From Desulfobacula toluolica Tol2 (GTDB lineage Bacteria; Desulfobacterota; Desulfobacteria; Desulfobacterales; Desulfobacteraceae): DNA of 64,000 nt. The stretch spans positions 2,058,578 through 2,122,577 of the forward strand of contig NC_018645.1 in NCBI RefSeq assembly GCF_000307105.1. The letters are read 5' to 3'. Position 1 is the first letter of the stretch, and the number at the start of each line of letters is the position of its first letter. The notes below the pieces were generated by a model that saw nothing but the letters and a program-made list of their open reading frames with translations, was not told the origin of the DNA and ran no database searches. Positions 16,831 to 24,483 of this stretch are shown piece by piece. Made by a program: the position numbers and the translations under genes.

Positions 16831-16926
16831 TATATGAAAGTCTTGAAAAATCCAAACAGCGACTTTCAATCTTTGTTGTGGGCAAACCAAGGTGAAAGAC
16901 CAAGTCTGCCGAGGCAGTTATTCAAG
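16831..16926 (+). repeat. dispersed two-hairpin element, copy 1
   Basis: First hairpin GAAAGTC-N18-GACTTTC. The second is formed by GGGCAAACC and its partner near AAGTCTGCC, ending GGCAGTTATT. Related copies lie at 51144-51237 and, reversed, at 56455-56571, 59409-59512 and 62583-62695. This copy fills the leader between the sigma-54 promoter and the start codon at 16942. Confidence 0.75.
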
Positions 16927-16941
16927 AAAGGAAAATTTAGG

Positions 16942-17295
16942 ATGAAAGTTGCAATTACGGTTTGGGATGAGAAAATTTCCCCTGTTTTTGATTCTGCTCA
17001 CAAGCTTTTAATTGCGGACATCAAAAATGAAAAAATAAAAAAAATGTCCTATCAATCATTTAACCCTCAATTTGAGGCTCGCCTTACAGAGGATTTAAGT
17101 CATTTTGGTATTGAAGTCCTGATCTGTGGGGCAATTTCAGAAATTCATTCTACATTGATTGAGGCTTGCGCCATTAAGCTGATCCCCTTTATCGGCGGCA
17201 ATGTTAACCAGGTGCTTGAAGCTTATGCCAAAGGCAATCCTCTTGGTCCGTCTTTTTTAATGCCTGGATGCAGAGAGGACGATTCTATGGTATGA
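16942..17295 (+). CDS. NifX-family small protein
   Basis: A 117-residue single-domain protein of the dinitrogenase iron-molybdenum cofactor family: MKVAITVWDEKISPVFDSA, then ILICGAISE-like strand and HSTLIEACAIKLIPFIGG. The frame is open from 16801, but that part covers a sigma-54 promoter and a repeat element. The ATG at 16942, preceded by AAAGGA, is therefore the real start. The role is probably binding or carrying a metal cluster, or sensing. It is controlled like the preceding NifX-family gene, by its own promoter at 16802. Confidence 0.82.
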   Translation: MKVAITVWDEKISPVFDSAHKLLIADIKNEKIKKMSYQSFNPQFEARLTEDLSHFGIEVLICGAISEIHSTLIEACAIKLIPFIGGNVNQVLEAYAKGNPLGPSFLMPGCREDDSMV

Positions 17296-17474
17296 AAGGA
17301 GGATTCTTGCAAAATTCTGGTGCTGTCTCAATTGGTCAGGTTTTATCGGGTCAAGTTTTATCGGAGCAAATCCTATCGAATCAGGCTCTATTGGATAATG
17401 CTGTTAAGCTGCTATACTTGGTAACGTGGGTGCAAAGTGATCCGACCTATCAGTGCAATATTGCATCATTATAG
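17292..17474 (+). CDS. possible 60-residue protein with pentapeptide-type repeats
   Basis: The ATG overlaps the TGA of the NifX-family gene (ATGA). The predicted peptide contains four five-residue units (GQVLS, GQVLS, EQILS, NQALL) encoded by four tandem 15-base repeats at about 17335-17394. No family is recognised. The nearest ribosome site (GAGAGGA) is about 12 bases away, and the end of the frame runs into the enhancer dyad, so it may be non-coding or a decayed gene. Confidence 0.25.
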   Translation: MKGGFLQNSGAVSIGQVLSGQVLSEQILSNQALLDNAVKLLYLVTWVQSDPTYQCNIASL

Positions 17475-17497
17475 GATTGCAATATTGCACTGATAGG
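17446..17497. promoter_or_regulatory. perfect 20-base inverted repeat holding two enhancer dyads
   Basis: Arms 17446-17465 and 17478-17497 are exact reverse complements around a 12-base spacer. Each arm contains TGCA-ATAT-TGCA (17454-17465 and 17478-17489), giving two sites 24 bases apart. They lie 134 and 110 bases before the -24 element at 17588. No U-run follows, so a terminator role is less likely than activator binding. Confidence 0.7.
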
Positions 17498-17587
17498 CTT
17501 TGCTGGTAATTTTTCATGAGATGGTATGATTTTTTAACTCCTTAATAATTAAAGGAATCAATTGTGAAATTATAGTTCTATTTTTTT

Positions 17588-17603
17588 TGGCATGCTGTTT
17601 GCT
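17588..17603 (+). promoter_or_regulatory. sigma-54 promoter of the Hdr/two-component operon
   Basis: TGGCATGCTGTTTGCT has GG at 17589-17590 and GC at 17601-17602, ten bases apart. The transcript would start near 17614, about 20 bases before the first gene at 17636. Confidence 0.8.
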
Positions 17604-17635
17604 CTCTTTAAAGATTACAAACAACAGGAGGTCCA

Positions 17636-19282
17636 ATGAACCTGCCCGTAAACTGGAAGATACTTCTGATAGATGATGACGAAGATATCCGGGATGTTAT
17701 GGAAATCATCCTGAAAGATGCCGGATATTCAGTTATTTGTGCTCCTGACGGGTATACGGGTCTCATGCTCACCACAAGAGAAGAACCCCAGATCGTTATC
17801 ACGGACATTAAAATGCCCGGCTTGAACGGCCTTGAAGTCCTTGAAAAAATCAAAAAACTGAAACCGGAAACAGAAGTCATTATTACCACAGGGTTTGGCG
17901 ATATTGAAAAAGCCGTCAAAGCTCTGCAATATGATGCGTCTGATTTTATTTCAAAGCCCATTGATGATGACGCTTTGCACAAGGCATTGAAGCGGGCCAT
18001 GAAACGGTATGTTGATAAAAAACAATTGTCTGATTACACTACCCTGCTTGAAAATGAAAATTTAAAAACCAGCTCTGAGCTGGTAAAGAGTGTAAATTTT
18101 CAGAGCAGTCTCATTGAAAATTCAATGGACGGAATCCTTGGATGTAATGAAAACGATATCATTGTAACCTATAACCGGAGTATGGAAAAACTGCTGGGGT
18201 ATCCCAAAGCCCTGGTATTAAACAAAATGAAAGTGATGTCGTTTTTCAAACCCCACCGGTTTTTAAAACTGAAACAAGATTTGTCCGGCAGTGATTTTGG
18301 TGGTAAGAACAGGTTGTTTGTCTATGAAACCTCCATGCTTTCAGTGGAACAAAAAGATATCCCTGTCCAGGTTTCAGGGTTTATTCTATCCCAGGAAACG
18401 GTCCCAAACAGCATGGTGCTTTTCATTAGTGATTTAAGGGATCTTAGAACCCTGGAGCAGGAAGTAACGGATCAGGCAAAACTGCTTCACCGGGAAAAAA
18501 TGGTCTCTTTGGGACGGCTTGCTTCAAGCATGGTTCATGAAATCAACAATCCCTTGTCAGGAATCTTGAACTATATAAGGCTCATGATCCGTATCAGTAA
18601 AAAAGATTCTGACATAGGATCAGAGAGAGGCTTGAGCATGAAGTCTGGCCTTAAATCTGGCATGGAACCGGATCTGACACAAACCCGGTTGCAGGACAGG
18701 TTGCAGGAGCGGTTCAACAAGTTCAACTCCTATCTTGAAATCATAGAAGCCGAGACCCAGAGATGCTCGGATCTTGTGTCCGGCCTGTTGAAATTTTCAA
18801 GAAAAACAAAGCTGGAACAAACAAGTATTGATGTGGCTGAATTAATTCAACACAGTCTTTTATTGTGCAGACATAAGCTTGAGTTGAGCAATATCATTAT
18901 ACAAGAGAAATACGATACCGATGTCCCCCATATTTGCGGCGATTTTAATCAGCTTGAACAATGCATGATTAACCTGATCTTCAATGCCATTGACGCTATG
19001 GCAAATGGCGGGCGTCTGGAGATTAAAACAGGCTTTGATTCAAAAGAAAACCTTGTTTTTATTGCCATAAAAGACAATGGAAAGGGGATCTCAAAAGATG
19101 ATATAAATTTTATTTTTGAACCTTTTTTTACCACAAAAAATGAAGGCTACGGGGTTGGCTTGGGGCTGTCTTTAACTTATGGAATTATTGAAAAACACAA
19201 AGGCACAATCGTTGTGGAAAGCACTCTGGAAAAAGGCTCTGAATTTGTAATTAAACTTCCCCCAAAGCAATCGGGTGTTTAA
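17636..19282 (+). CDS. receiver-PAS-histidine kinase
   Basis: A 548-residue cytoplasmic hybrid protein. An N-terminal CheY-type receiver (about 8-122) has the acidic pair in IDDDED, phospho-acceptor Asp57 in TDIKMPG and a C-terminal Lys in SKP. A PAS domain follows (about 155-270). The HisKA domain has His301 in MVHEINNPLSG, and a HATPase domain follows (about 410-545) with NLIFNAIDAM, DNGKGIS and GLGLSLTYGI. No transmembrane segment or DNA-binding domain is present. It is the first gene of the operon starting at the sigma-54 promoter at 17588, 38 bases before an HdrA gene. It probably receives phosphate from one kinase and acts on another receiver, such as the one inside HdrA at 24484 (inference). 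Confidence 0.85.
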   Translation: MNLPVNWKILLIDDDEDIRDVMEIILKDAGYSVICAPDGYTGLMLTTREEPQIVITDIKMPGLNGLEVLEKIKKLKPETEVIITTGFGDIEKAVKALQYDASDFISKPIDDDALHKALKRAMKRYVDKKQLSDYTTLLENENLKTSSELVKSVNFQSSLIENSMDGILGCNENDIIVTYNRSMEKLLGYPKALVLNKMKVMSFFKPHRFLKLKQDLSGSDFGGKNRLFVYETSMLSVEQKDIPVQVSGFILSQETVPNSMVLFISDLRDLRTLEQEVTDQAKLLHREKMVSLGRLASSMVHEINNPLSGILNYIRLMIRISKKDSDIGSERGLSMKSGLKSGMEPDLTQTRLQDRLQERFNKFNSYLEIIEAETQRCSDLVSGLLKFSRKTKLEQTSIDVAELIQHSLLLCRHKLELSNIIIQEKYDTDVPHICGDFNQLEQCMINLIFNAIDAMANGGRLEIKTGFDSKENLVFIAIKDNGKGISKDDINFIFEPFFTTKNEGYGVGLGLSLTYGIIEKHKGTIVVESTLEKGSEFVIKLPPKQSGV

Positions 19283-19320
19283 AGAACCGTAAAAAAATAT
19301 CAACCATACTGGAGGTGTCC

Positions 19321-22300
19321 ATGTTCAAGAAGCTTGCGCCCGGCTCCAACAAATTTGCATCTGAAAAACCGGAATTCGGCAAGACAGCTTTGTTGAGATT
19401 TCAACCCTGCAGGATAGGGTTTTACATTTGCCATTGCGGGTTGAACATTGCAAGCAAAGTGAATGTTGAAGCTGTCAGGGAATATGTCGAGACCCTTGAG
19501 GGAATAATTGTGTCCAGGGATTATAAATTCATGTGTTCGGAACCTGGTCAGGCCATGATTGAAAAGGACATCCGGGAACTGGGTCTGAACCGGGTGGTGG
19601 TGGCATCTTGCTCTCCGAGACTTCATGGAAAAACATTCATGGAAGCCTGCAGGCGGGCAGGGCTTAATCCATACTATTTTCAAATGTCTTCGGTAAGAGA
19701 ACAGGTCTCCTGGGTGACCGAGGATGAATTGCTTGCCACCCAAAAAGCCATGCACCTGGTAACGGCTGCCATTCAACGGGTGAAATTTCATGATCATCTT
19801 GAAACAAAAACATCGGGCGTTAATCCAAATGTTGTAATCGTCGGTGGCGGCATTGCAGGTATGCAGGCGGCCATTGATGTCGGAAATTCAGGTCACAAGG
19901 CATATTTGATTGAAAAAGATACAACTATTGGCGGCCATATGCTTCAATTTGACAAAACCTTTCCAACTCTTGACTGTGCCGCCTGTATTGGGACTCCAAA
20001 AATGGTGGAAGTGGGGCAGAACCCGAATATTGAGCTGCTCAGTTTCAGTGAGGTCACCAACGTGTCTGGGTTTATCGGTAATTTTACAGTGGATGTCAGG
20101 CAAAAATCACGGTATATCAACCAAAATCTTTGTACTGGTTGCGGTGAATGTGCAAAGGTGTGCCCGGTTTTTATTCCCAATCCCTGGGACATGGGCATGG
20201 CTCAACGAAAAGCAATCGGCAGGGCCTTTCCCCAGGCCATACCCATCACCTATAATATTGAGAAAAAACAGACAGCCCCCTGCCGGTTAACCTGTCCTGC
20301 CGGGATAAATGTGCAGGGATATATTCAACTGGTTAAACAAAAAAAATATGATCAGGCGTTTCGTTTGATTATGGAAAAAGCCCCGTTTCCGGGCGTGCTG
20401 GGACGAGTATGCCCACATCCGTGCGAGGCTGAATGCCGGCGAAAATTTGTGGATGCACCCATAGCCATCAAAGAGCTGAAACGATTTGTAGCAGACAGGG
20501 CAAGCCTTGAAGATACATACATTCCTGAAATTTTGGACCGGGAAGAAAAAATTGCCGTGATCGGTGCCGGGCCTGCCGGGCTGACAGCTGCTTATTTTCT
20601 GCGCCTTAAAGGATACCGGGTAACTGTTTTTGAAAAACTGTCCGTTCCAGGAGGTATGCTCAAAACCGGTATCCCGGACTACAGGTTGCCGTCAGACGTG
20701 CTTGACGGAGAAATAAACACCATTCTCGCCCACGGTATCAACCTTGTTACAGATACTGCGTTTGGAAAGGATATTACTTTTGAAAGCCTGGAAAAAGAGG
20801 GGTTTGACGCACTGTTTTTAAGTTCAGGTGCCCATGAATCTCTCACACTTGGTCTGGAAGGGGAAGCTTCCGCAAAAGGCGTTATGGATGCCATCAGTTT
20901 TCTGCGGGATGTGAACTTGGGATGCAAGACAGACTGCGGCAAAAAAGTGATGATTGTTGGAGGCGGTAACGTGGCCATAGATGCTGCAAGGTGTGCAAAA
21001 CGAACCGGCAACTGTGAAGTCACCATCATATACCGGCGGACAAGGCAGGAGATGCCGGCCTATGAAGAAGAAATTACAGGAGCTCTTGAGGAGAATATTG
21101 AGATTTTAACCCTGACAACACCTGCCAAAATTATAACCAGGGACGGCAGGGTTGCCGGTATTGAGTGCATTAAAAATAAACTGGGTGAAAAAGATGATTC
21201 AGGAAGACAAAGACCGGTAAATATCTTGGGGTCTGAATTTGTGATTGACTGCGACACCATCATCCCGGCCATTGGGCAGAAAACAGACCTGTCATGGGCA
21301 AACTCAATGCCCGGTCTTGAGATCACTTCCTTCAATCGTATAAAGACCCATCCCGACACTTTGCAGACATCTCTTGAAAATGTGTTTGCAGGTGGGGATA
21401 TGGTTACGGGTCCTGCCACTGTCATTGAAGCCATTGCCCAGGGACGAAAGGCAGCCACAGGTATTGATAATTATATAAACAAGATTCAAACGCATAAGGA
21501 TGACAATGATATTTACAATGGCAAAGAGACAGATCATGGTAATGATGCAAATCAAGCCGTGAAACTTGAAAATTATTCTGAAATTCCTTCAAACACAATG
21601 GTTGAAGAGAGGGTCTGTGTTCACTCTATTGATCCTGAACAAAGGGTTCTTTCCTATGAGGAAGTTGAGGCCACTTTGACGGAAGAGCAGGCCGTAAAGG
21701 AAGCGCAGCGGTGTTTGAACTGTGCCACCTGCTGTGAATGCATGGAATGTATGTCTGTTTGTGAGGCAAAGGCCATAGACCATTTTATGAAGGAAAAGAC
21801 CGTGCAGTTGCAGGCAGGCAGCATTATTCTTGCCACAGGTTATGATACCCTGGAGCCAACCCCTATGAAACAATTCGGCTATGGCAGGTTTGCCAATGTG
21901 TTTTCAGCCCTTGAATTTGAGCGCTTAAGCAATGCCACCGGTCCTACCGGAGGTAAAATTTTGATGCGCGACAAAAACAATGAATTTGTAAAACCGCCTG
22001 AAAGCGTGGCAATTGTTCATTGTATAGGCAGCCGGGATGTGAATTTCCACGAATACTGCTCAAGGGTTTGCTGCATGTATGCCTTAAAATATACGCACCT
22101 GATCAAGGAAAAAGTAGGTCATGATACAAAGGTCTATGATTTTTATATTGATATGCGCTGTTTTGGTGAGGGATATGAAGAGTTTTACAAGCGGTGCCAG
22201 GAAGAGGGAACAATTTTTATCCGGGGCAAAGTGGCACAGATCACGGATAAACCCGACAAGCCGTCTGAACAGGGAAAGCTGATTGCCATTGCGGAAGATA

Positions 22301-22821
22301 CCCTTTTGGGGGAACTTGTCAGAGTGCCCGTGGACATGATCATTCTTTGCACAGCCATCCAGGCAAGGCAAGATGCCGGGGATGTGGGAAGGGTGTTTGG
22401 CGTTAACCAGGGGGCGGATGGATTTTTTCTCGAAGAACATCCAAAGCTGGCTCCTTTGAATACGGCAACAGAAGGCGTGTTTCTTTGCGGATGCTGTCAA
22501 AAGCCCATGGACATACCCGATACCGTGTCCCAGGCATCGGGCGCTGCGGCAAAAGCATTGTCTCTTGCTGCAAAAGGCCGGGTTGATATTGCTCCTACAA
22601 TTTCATTTATTGATCCTGATGTTTGTGTAGGGTGTAAAAGCTGTATCAGCCTGTGTCCTTATTCAGCCATTGAATTTGACGACCGAAGATTGGTGTCTGT
22701 TGTCAATGAAGCGGTATGTAAAGGATGCGGCAGTTGTTCCGGGGTTTGTCCCAGCGGTGCGGCACAAAGCCGCCATTTTACCAAAAAACAGATTTTCGCG
22801 GAAATCAGCGGAATTTTTTAA
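19321..22821 (+). CDS. HdrA-like flavoprotein with inserted GltD/NfnB-type oxidoreductase module
   Basis: About 1166 residues. The HdrA part has an N-terminal cysteine region (YICHCGLNI), a FAD fold (VVIVGGGIAGMQAA, near 172), TLDCAACIGTPKM and a 4Fe-4S motif CTGCGECAKVCPV (near 270). A second complete NADPH-type module follows, from CRLTCPAGINVQGY (near 322) through IAVIGAGPAGLTAAYF (near 410) and VMIVGGGNVAIDAAR (near 541), as in GltD/NfnB. HdrA then resumes with CLNCATCCECMECMSVC (near 798) and ends in two 4Fe-4S motifs (about 1101-1150). It is likely an electron-bifurcating or confurcating hub with an added NAD(P)H site. Start chosen at ATG 19321 with GGAGG; an upstream GTG lies inside that site. 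Confidence 0.88.
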   Translation: MFKKLAPGSNKFASEKPEFGKTALLRFQPCRIGFYICHCGLNIASKVNVEAVREYVETLEGIIVSRDYKFMCSEPGQAMIEKDIRELGLNRVVVASCSPRLHGKTFMEACRRAGLNPYYFQMSSVREQVSWVTEDELLATQKAMHLVTAAIQRVKFHDHLETKTSGVNPNVVIVGGGIAGMQAAIDVGNSGHKAYLIEKDTTIGGHMLQFDKTFPTLDCAACIGTPKMVEVGQNPNIELLSFSEVTNVSGFIGNFTVDVRQKSRYINQNLCTGCGECAKVCPVFIPNPWDMGMAQRKAIGRAFPQAIPITYNIEKKQTAPCRLTCPAGINVQGYIQLVKQKKYDQAFRLIMEKAPFPGVLGRVCPHPCEAECRRKFVDAPIAIKELKRFVADRASLEDTYIPEILDREEKIAVIGAGPAGLTAAYFLRLKGYRVTVFEKLSVPGGMLKTGIPDYRLPSDVLDGEINTILAHGINLVTDTAFGKDITFESLEKEGFDALFLSSGAHESLTLGLEGEASAKGVMDAISFLRDVNLGCKTDCGKKVMIVGGGNVAIDAARCAKRTGNCEVTIIYRRTRQEMPAYEEEITGALEENIEILTLTTPAKIITRDGRVAGIECIKNKLGEKDDSGRQRPVNILGSEFVIDCDTIIPAIGQKTDLSWANSMPGLEITSFNRIKTHPDTLQTSLENVFAGGDMVTGPATVIEAIAQGRKAATGIDNYINKIQTHKDDNDIYNGKETDHGNDANQAVKLENYSEIPSNTMVEERVCVHSIDPEQRVLSYEEVEATLTEEQAVKEAQRCLNCATCCECMECMSVCEAKAIDHFMKEKTVQLQAGSIILATGYDTLEPTPMKQFGYGRFANVFSALEFERLSNATGPTGGKILMRDKNNEFVKPPESVAIVHCIGSRDVNFHEYCSRVCCMYALKYTHLIKEKVGHDTKVYDFYIDMRCFGEGYEEFYKRCQEEGTIFIRGKVAQITDKPDKPSEQGKLIAIAEDTLLGELVRVPVDMIILCTAIQARQDAGDVGRVFGVNQGADGFFLEEHPKLAPLNTATEGVFLCGCCQKPMDIPDTVSQASGAAAKALSLAAKGRVDIAPTISFIDPDVCVGCKSCISLCPYSAIEFDDRRLVSVVNEAVCKGCGSCSGVCPSGAAQSRHFTKKQIFAEISGIF

Positions 22822-22853
22822 AGATATCAACCCACTGGCAAAAGGAGAATTAA

Positions 22854-23276
22854 ATGGAAAATTTTCAACCGGTTATCATCGCTTTTGTCTGCAACTGGTG
22901 TACCTATACGGCTGCGGATCTTGCAGGGACATCCAGATTGTCCTATCCTGATAATATTCGCCTGATCCGGGTCATGTGTACGGGAATGGTTGATCCCCAA
23001 TATGTTATCAAGGCTTTTCTTGAAGGAGCTGACGGGGTTTTAATCAGTGGGTGCCATCCGGGCGACTGCCACTATATCAACGGCAATTACAAGGCAAGAC
23101 GCCGGATCAAGCTGTTGAAAGAAATTCTTGTGCGATTTGGAATTGAAAGGGACCGGCTGAGGCTGACATGGATAGGGGCAAGCGACGGCATTGAATTTTC
23201 TCAAGTCATGACGAAGCTCAATGATCAAATAATTGAAATGGGACCTTCTCAGACAAGGTTGAGCAAGGTCATATGA
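22854..23276 (+). CDS. mvhD: MvhD/HdrD-delta type [2Fe-2S] electron-transfer subunit
   Basis: A 140-residue protein of the methyl-viologen-reducing hydrogenase delta family, with FVCNWCTYTAAD, MCTGMVDP and GCHPGDCHYINGN providing the conserved cysteines. In methanogens and acetogens, MvhD links an electron-donating module (hydrogenase or formate dehydrogenase) to HdrA. Here it follows an HdrA gene and overlaps the FdhB-like gene by four bases, so it probably bridges these two. The ribosome site is AAAGGAG. Confidence 0.9.
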   Translation: MENFQPVIIAFVCNWCTYTAADLAGTSRLSYPDNIRLIRVMCTGMVDPQYVIKAFLEGADGVLISGCHPGDCHYINGNYKARRRIKLLKEILVRFGIERDRLRLTWIGASDGIEFSQVMTKLNDQIIEMGPSQTRLSKVI

Positions 23277-24454
23277 TGGAAAGGAAAAAAACTGCCATGA
23301 TATGCAAAATAGAGCGTGAGGATAACAGCCTGATCAAAGGATTGCAGTTGTTTTTCAAACGGCTTCTGGAAACCAGCAATATTGATGCTCTTTTTCTGCC
23401 GGTTCGCTTAGAAGGGTCAAGTTCCATTATGCCGTCTCTTGTGACCAGCCCGGATCAATTGGAGAATGCCATACCTTTAAGCCCTGCTTTTGCGCTTAAT
23501 TCGGCAAGAATGGTATCTCGTCTTTCCTATAAGGCGTCCGGAAGAAAAACTGCCGTATTGCTACGGCCTTGTGAAATCCGGGCTTTTATTGAACTGGTAA
23601 AGCTCAAACAAGGCTCCCGGCAGGAGTTGATTCTTATGGGCATGGATTGCCCCAAAGCATTGACATCGTCTGACTGTGCAGCGTACATGAAAGGATCGCC
23701 TTTGACCGATGATGCCTATGTTGAGGCGGTGTTTTCAGGCAACAATGAAACCTCAGACAAAAATGAAACTATAGAAGGTTTTACATTCAGCAGTGCCTGT
23801 AACACCTGTGAGAATCCGTTTCCCATCAACAGTGACTTGAATATTCTTCTTCACGGTATTGATCTTTCAACGGGGGTGGTGGTGGAGTCAGACAGTGAAA
23901 CGGGGCAAAAGATTCTGGAAAGCCTTGAAATGCCGGAGGTTGTACTGCCGGAGAAACGAGATCAGATCATGGCTCAGATAAAACAGGCCCGTTCAACAGC
24001 CAATCAGGCAATGATTTGCGACATCACCGATAAGACAGACAGTATCGTAAAACTCAATGCTTTTTTTGACCGGTGCATCAACTGCTATAACTGCCGGAAC
24101 ATGTGCCCGGTCTGCTATTGCAAAGAGTGCGTCTTTAATACGGATGTGTTTTATCATCAGCCGGTTCAATATCACCAGTGGGCTGAAAAAAAGGGGAGTA
24201 TCAAAATGCCCACGGATACGGTTTTTTATCATCTCACCCGGATGGCCCATATGAGTCATGCCTGTGTGGGATGCGGTCAGTGTTCAAATGCATGCCCCAG
24301 CGATATCAATGTTTTTGAGCTGTTCAAGAGCGTGGCTCAACAAACCCAGGCAGCCTTTGAATATTCTCCCGGAACAGACGAAAATCAATTGCCTCCCTTA
24401 TCGGTTTTTAATGAACAAGAGTTTGAGAGCATAGTTGGTGTGGCAAAAGAATAA
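23273..24454 (+). CDS. FdhB/FrhB-like iron-sulfur flavoprotein subunit
   Basis: A 393-residue protein similar to the beta subunits of F420-reducing hydrogenase and formate dehydrogenase. The N-terminal and middle part (about 1-250) includes TAVLLRPCEIRAFIEL, the typical block before the flavin region. The C-terminus has CINCYNCRNMCPVCYC (about 264-279) and CVGCGQCSNACP (about 328-339), enough for two 4Fe-4S clusters. It should pass electrons from a low-potential donor such as ferredoxin, NADH or formate dehydrogenase to MvhD/HdrA. No formate dehydrogenase catalytic gene is in the operon, so the donor is open. The start overlaps mvhD by four bases. Confidence 0.82.
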   Translation: MMERKKTAMICKIEREDNSLIKGLQLFFKRLLETSNIDALFLPVRLEGSSSIMPSLVTSPDQLENAIPLSPAFALNSARMVSRLSYKASGRKTAVLLRPCEIRAFIELVKLKQGSRQELILMGMDCPKALTSSDCAAYMKGSPLTDDAYVEAVFSGNNETSDKNETIEGFTFSSACNTCENPFPINSDLNILLHGIDLSTGVVVESDSETGQKILESLEMPEVVLPEKRDQIMAQIKQARSTANQAMICDITDKTDSIVKLNAFFDRCINCYNCRNMCPVCYCKECVFNTDVFYHQPVQYHQWAEKKGSIKMPTDTVFYHLTRMAHMSHACVGCGQCSNACPSDINVFELFKSVAQQTQAAFEYSPGTDENQLPPLSVFNEQEFESIVGVAKE

Positions 24455-24483
24455 TCGGATATAATTTATTTTTTGGAGGTCAA

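Noticed and set aside
16831-16926. Insertion sequence
   Set aside because: The repeats are about 100 bases, have no transposase frame and no obvious target duplications; called as dispersed elements instead.
16801-16941. N-terminal extension of the second NifX-family gene
   Set aside because: This stretch contains a perfect sigma-54 promoter and a dispersed repeat copy; the family start and ribosome site fit ATG 16942.
13010-17295. Nitrogen fixation genes, suggested by NifX/NifB-type domains
   Set aside because: No nifHDK, nifB or nifEN is present. The domain family includes orange proteins and general metal-cluster carriers, and the context fits those better.
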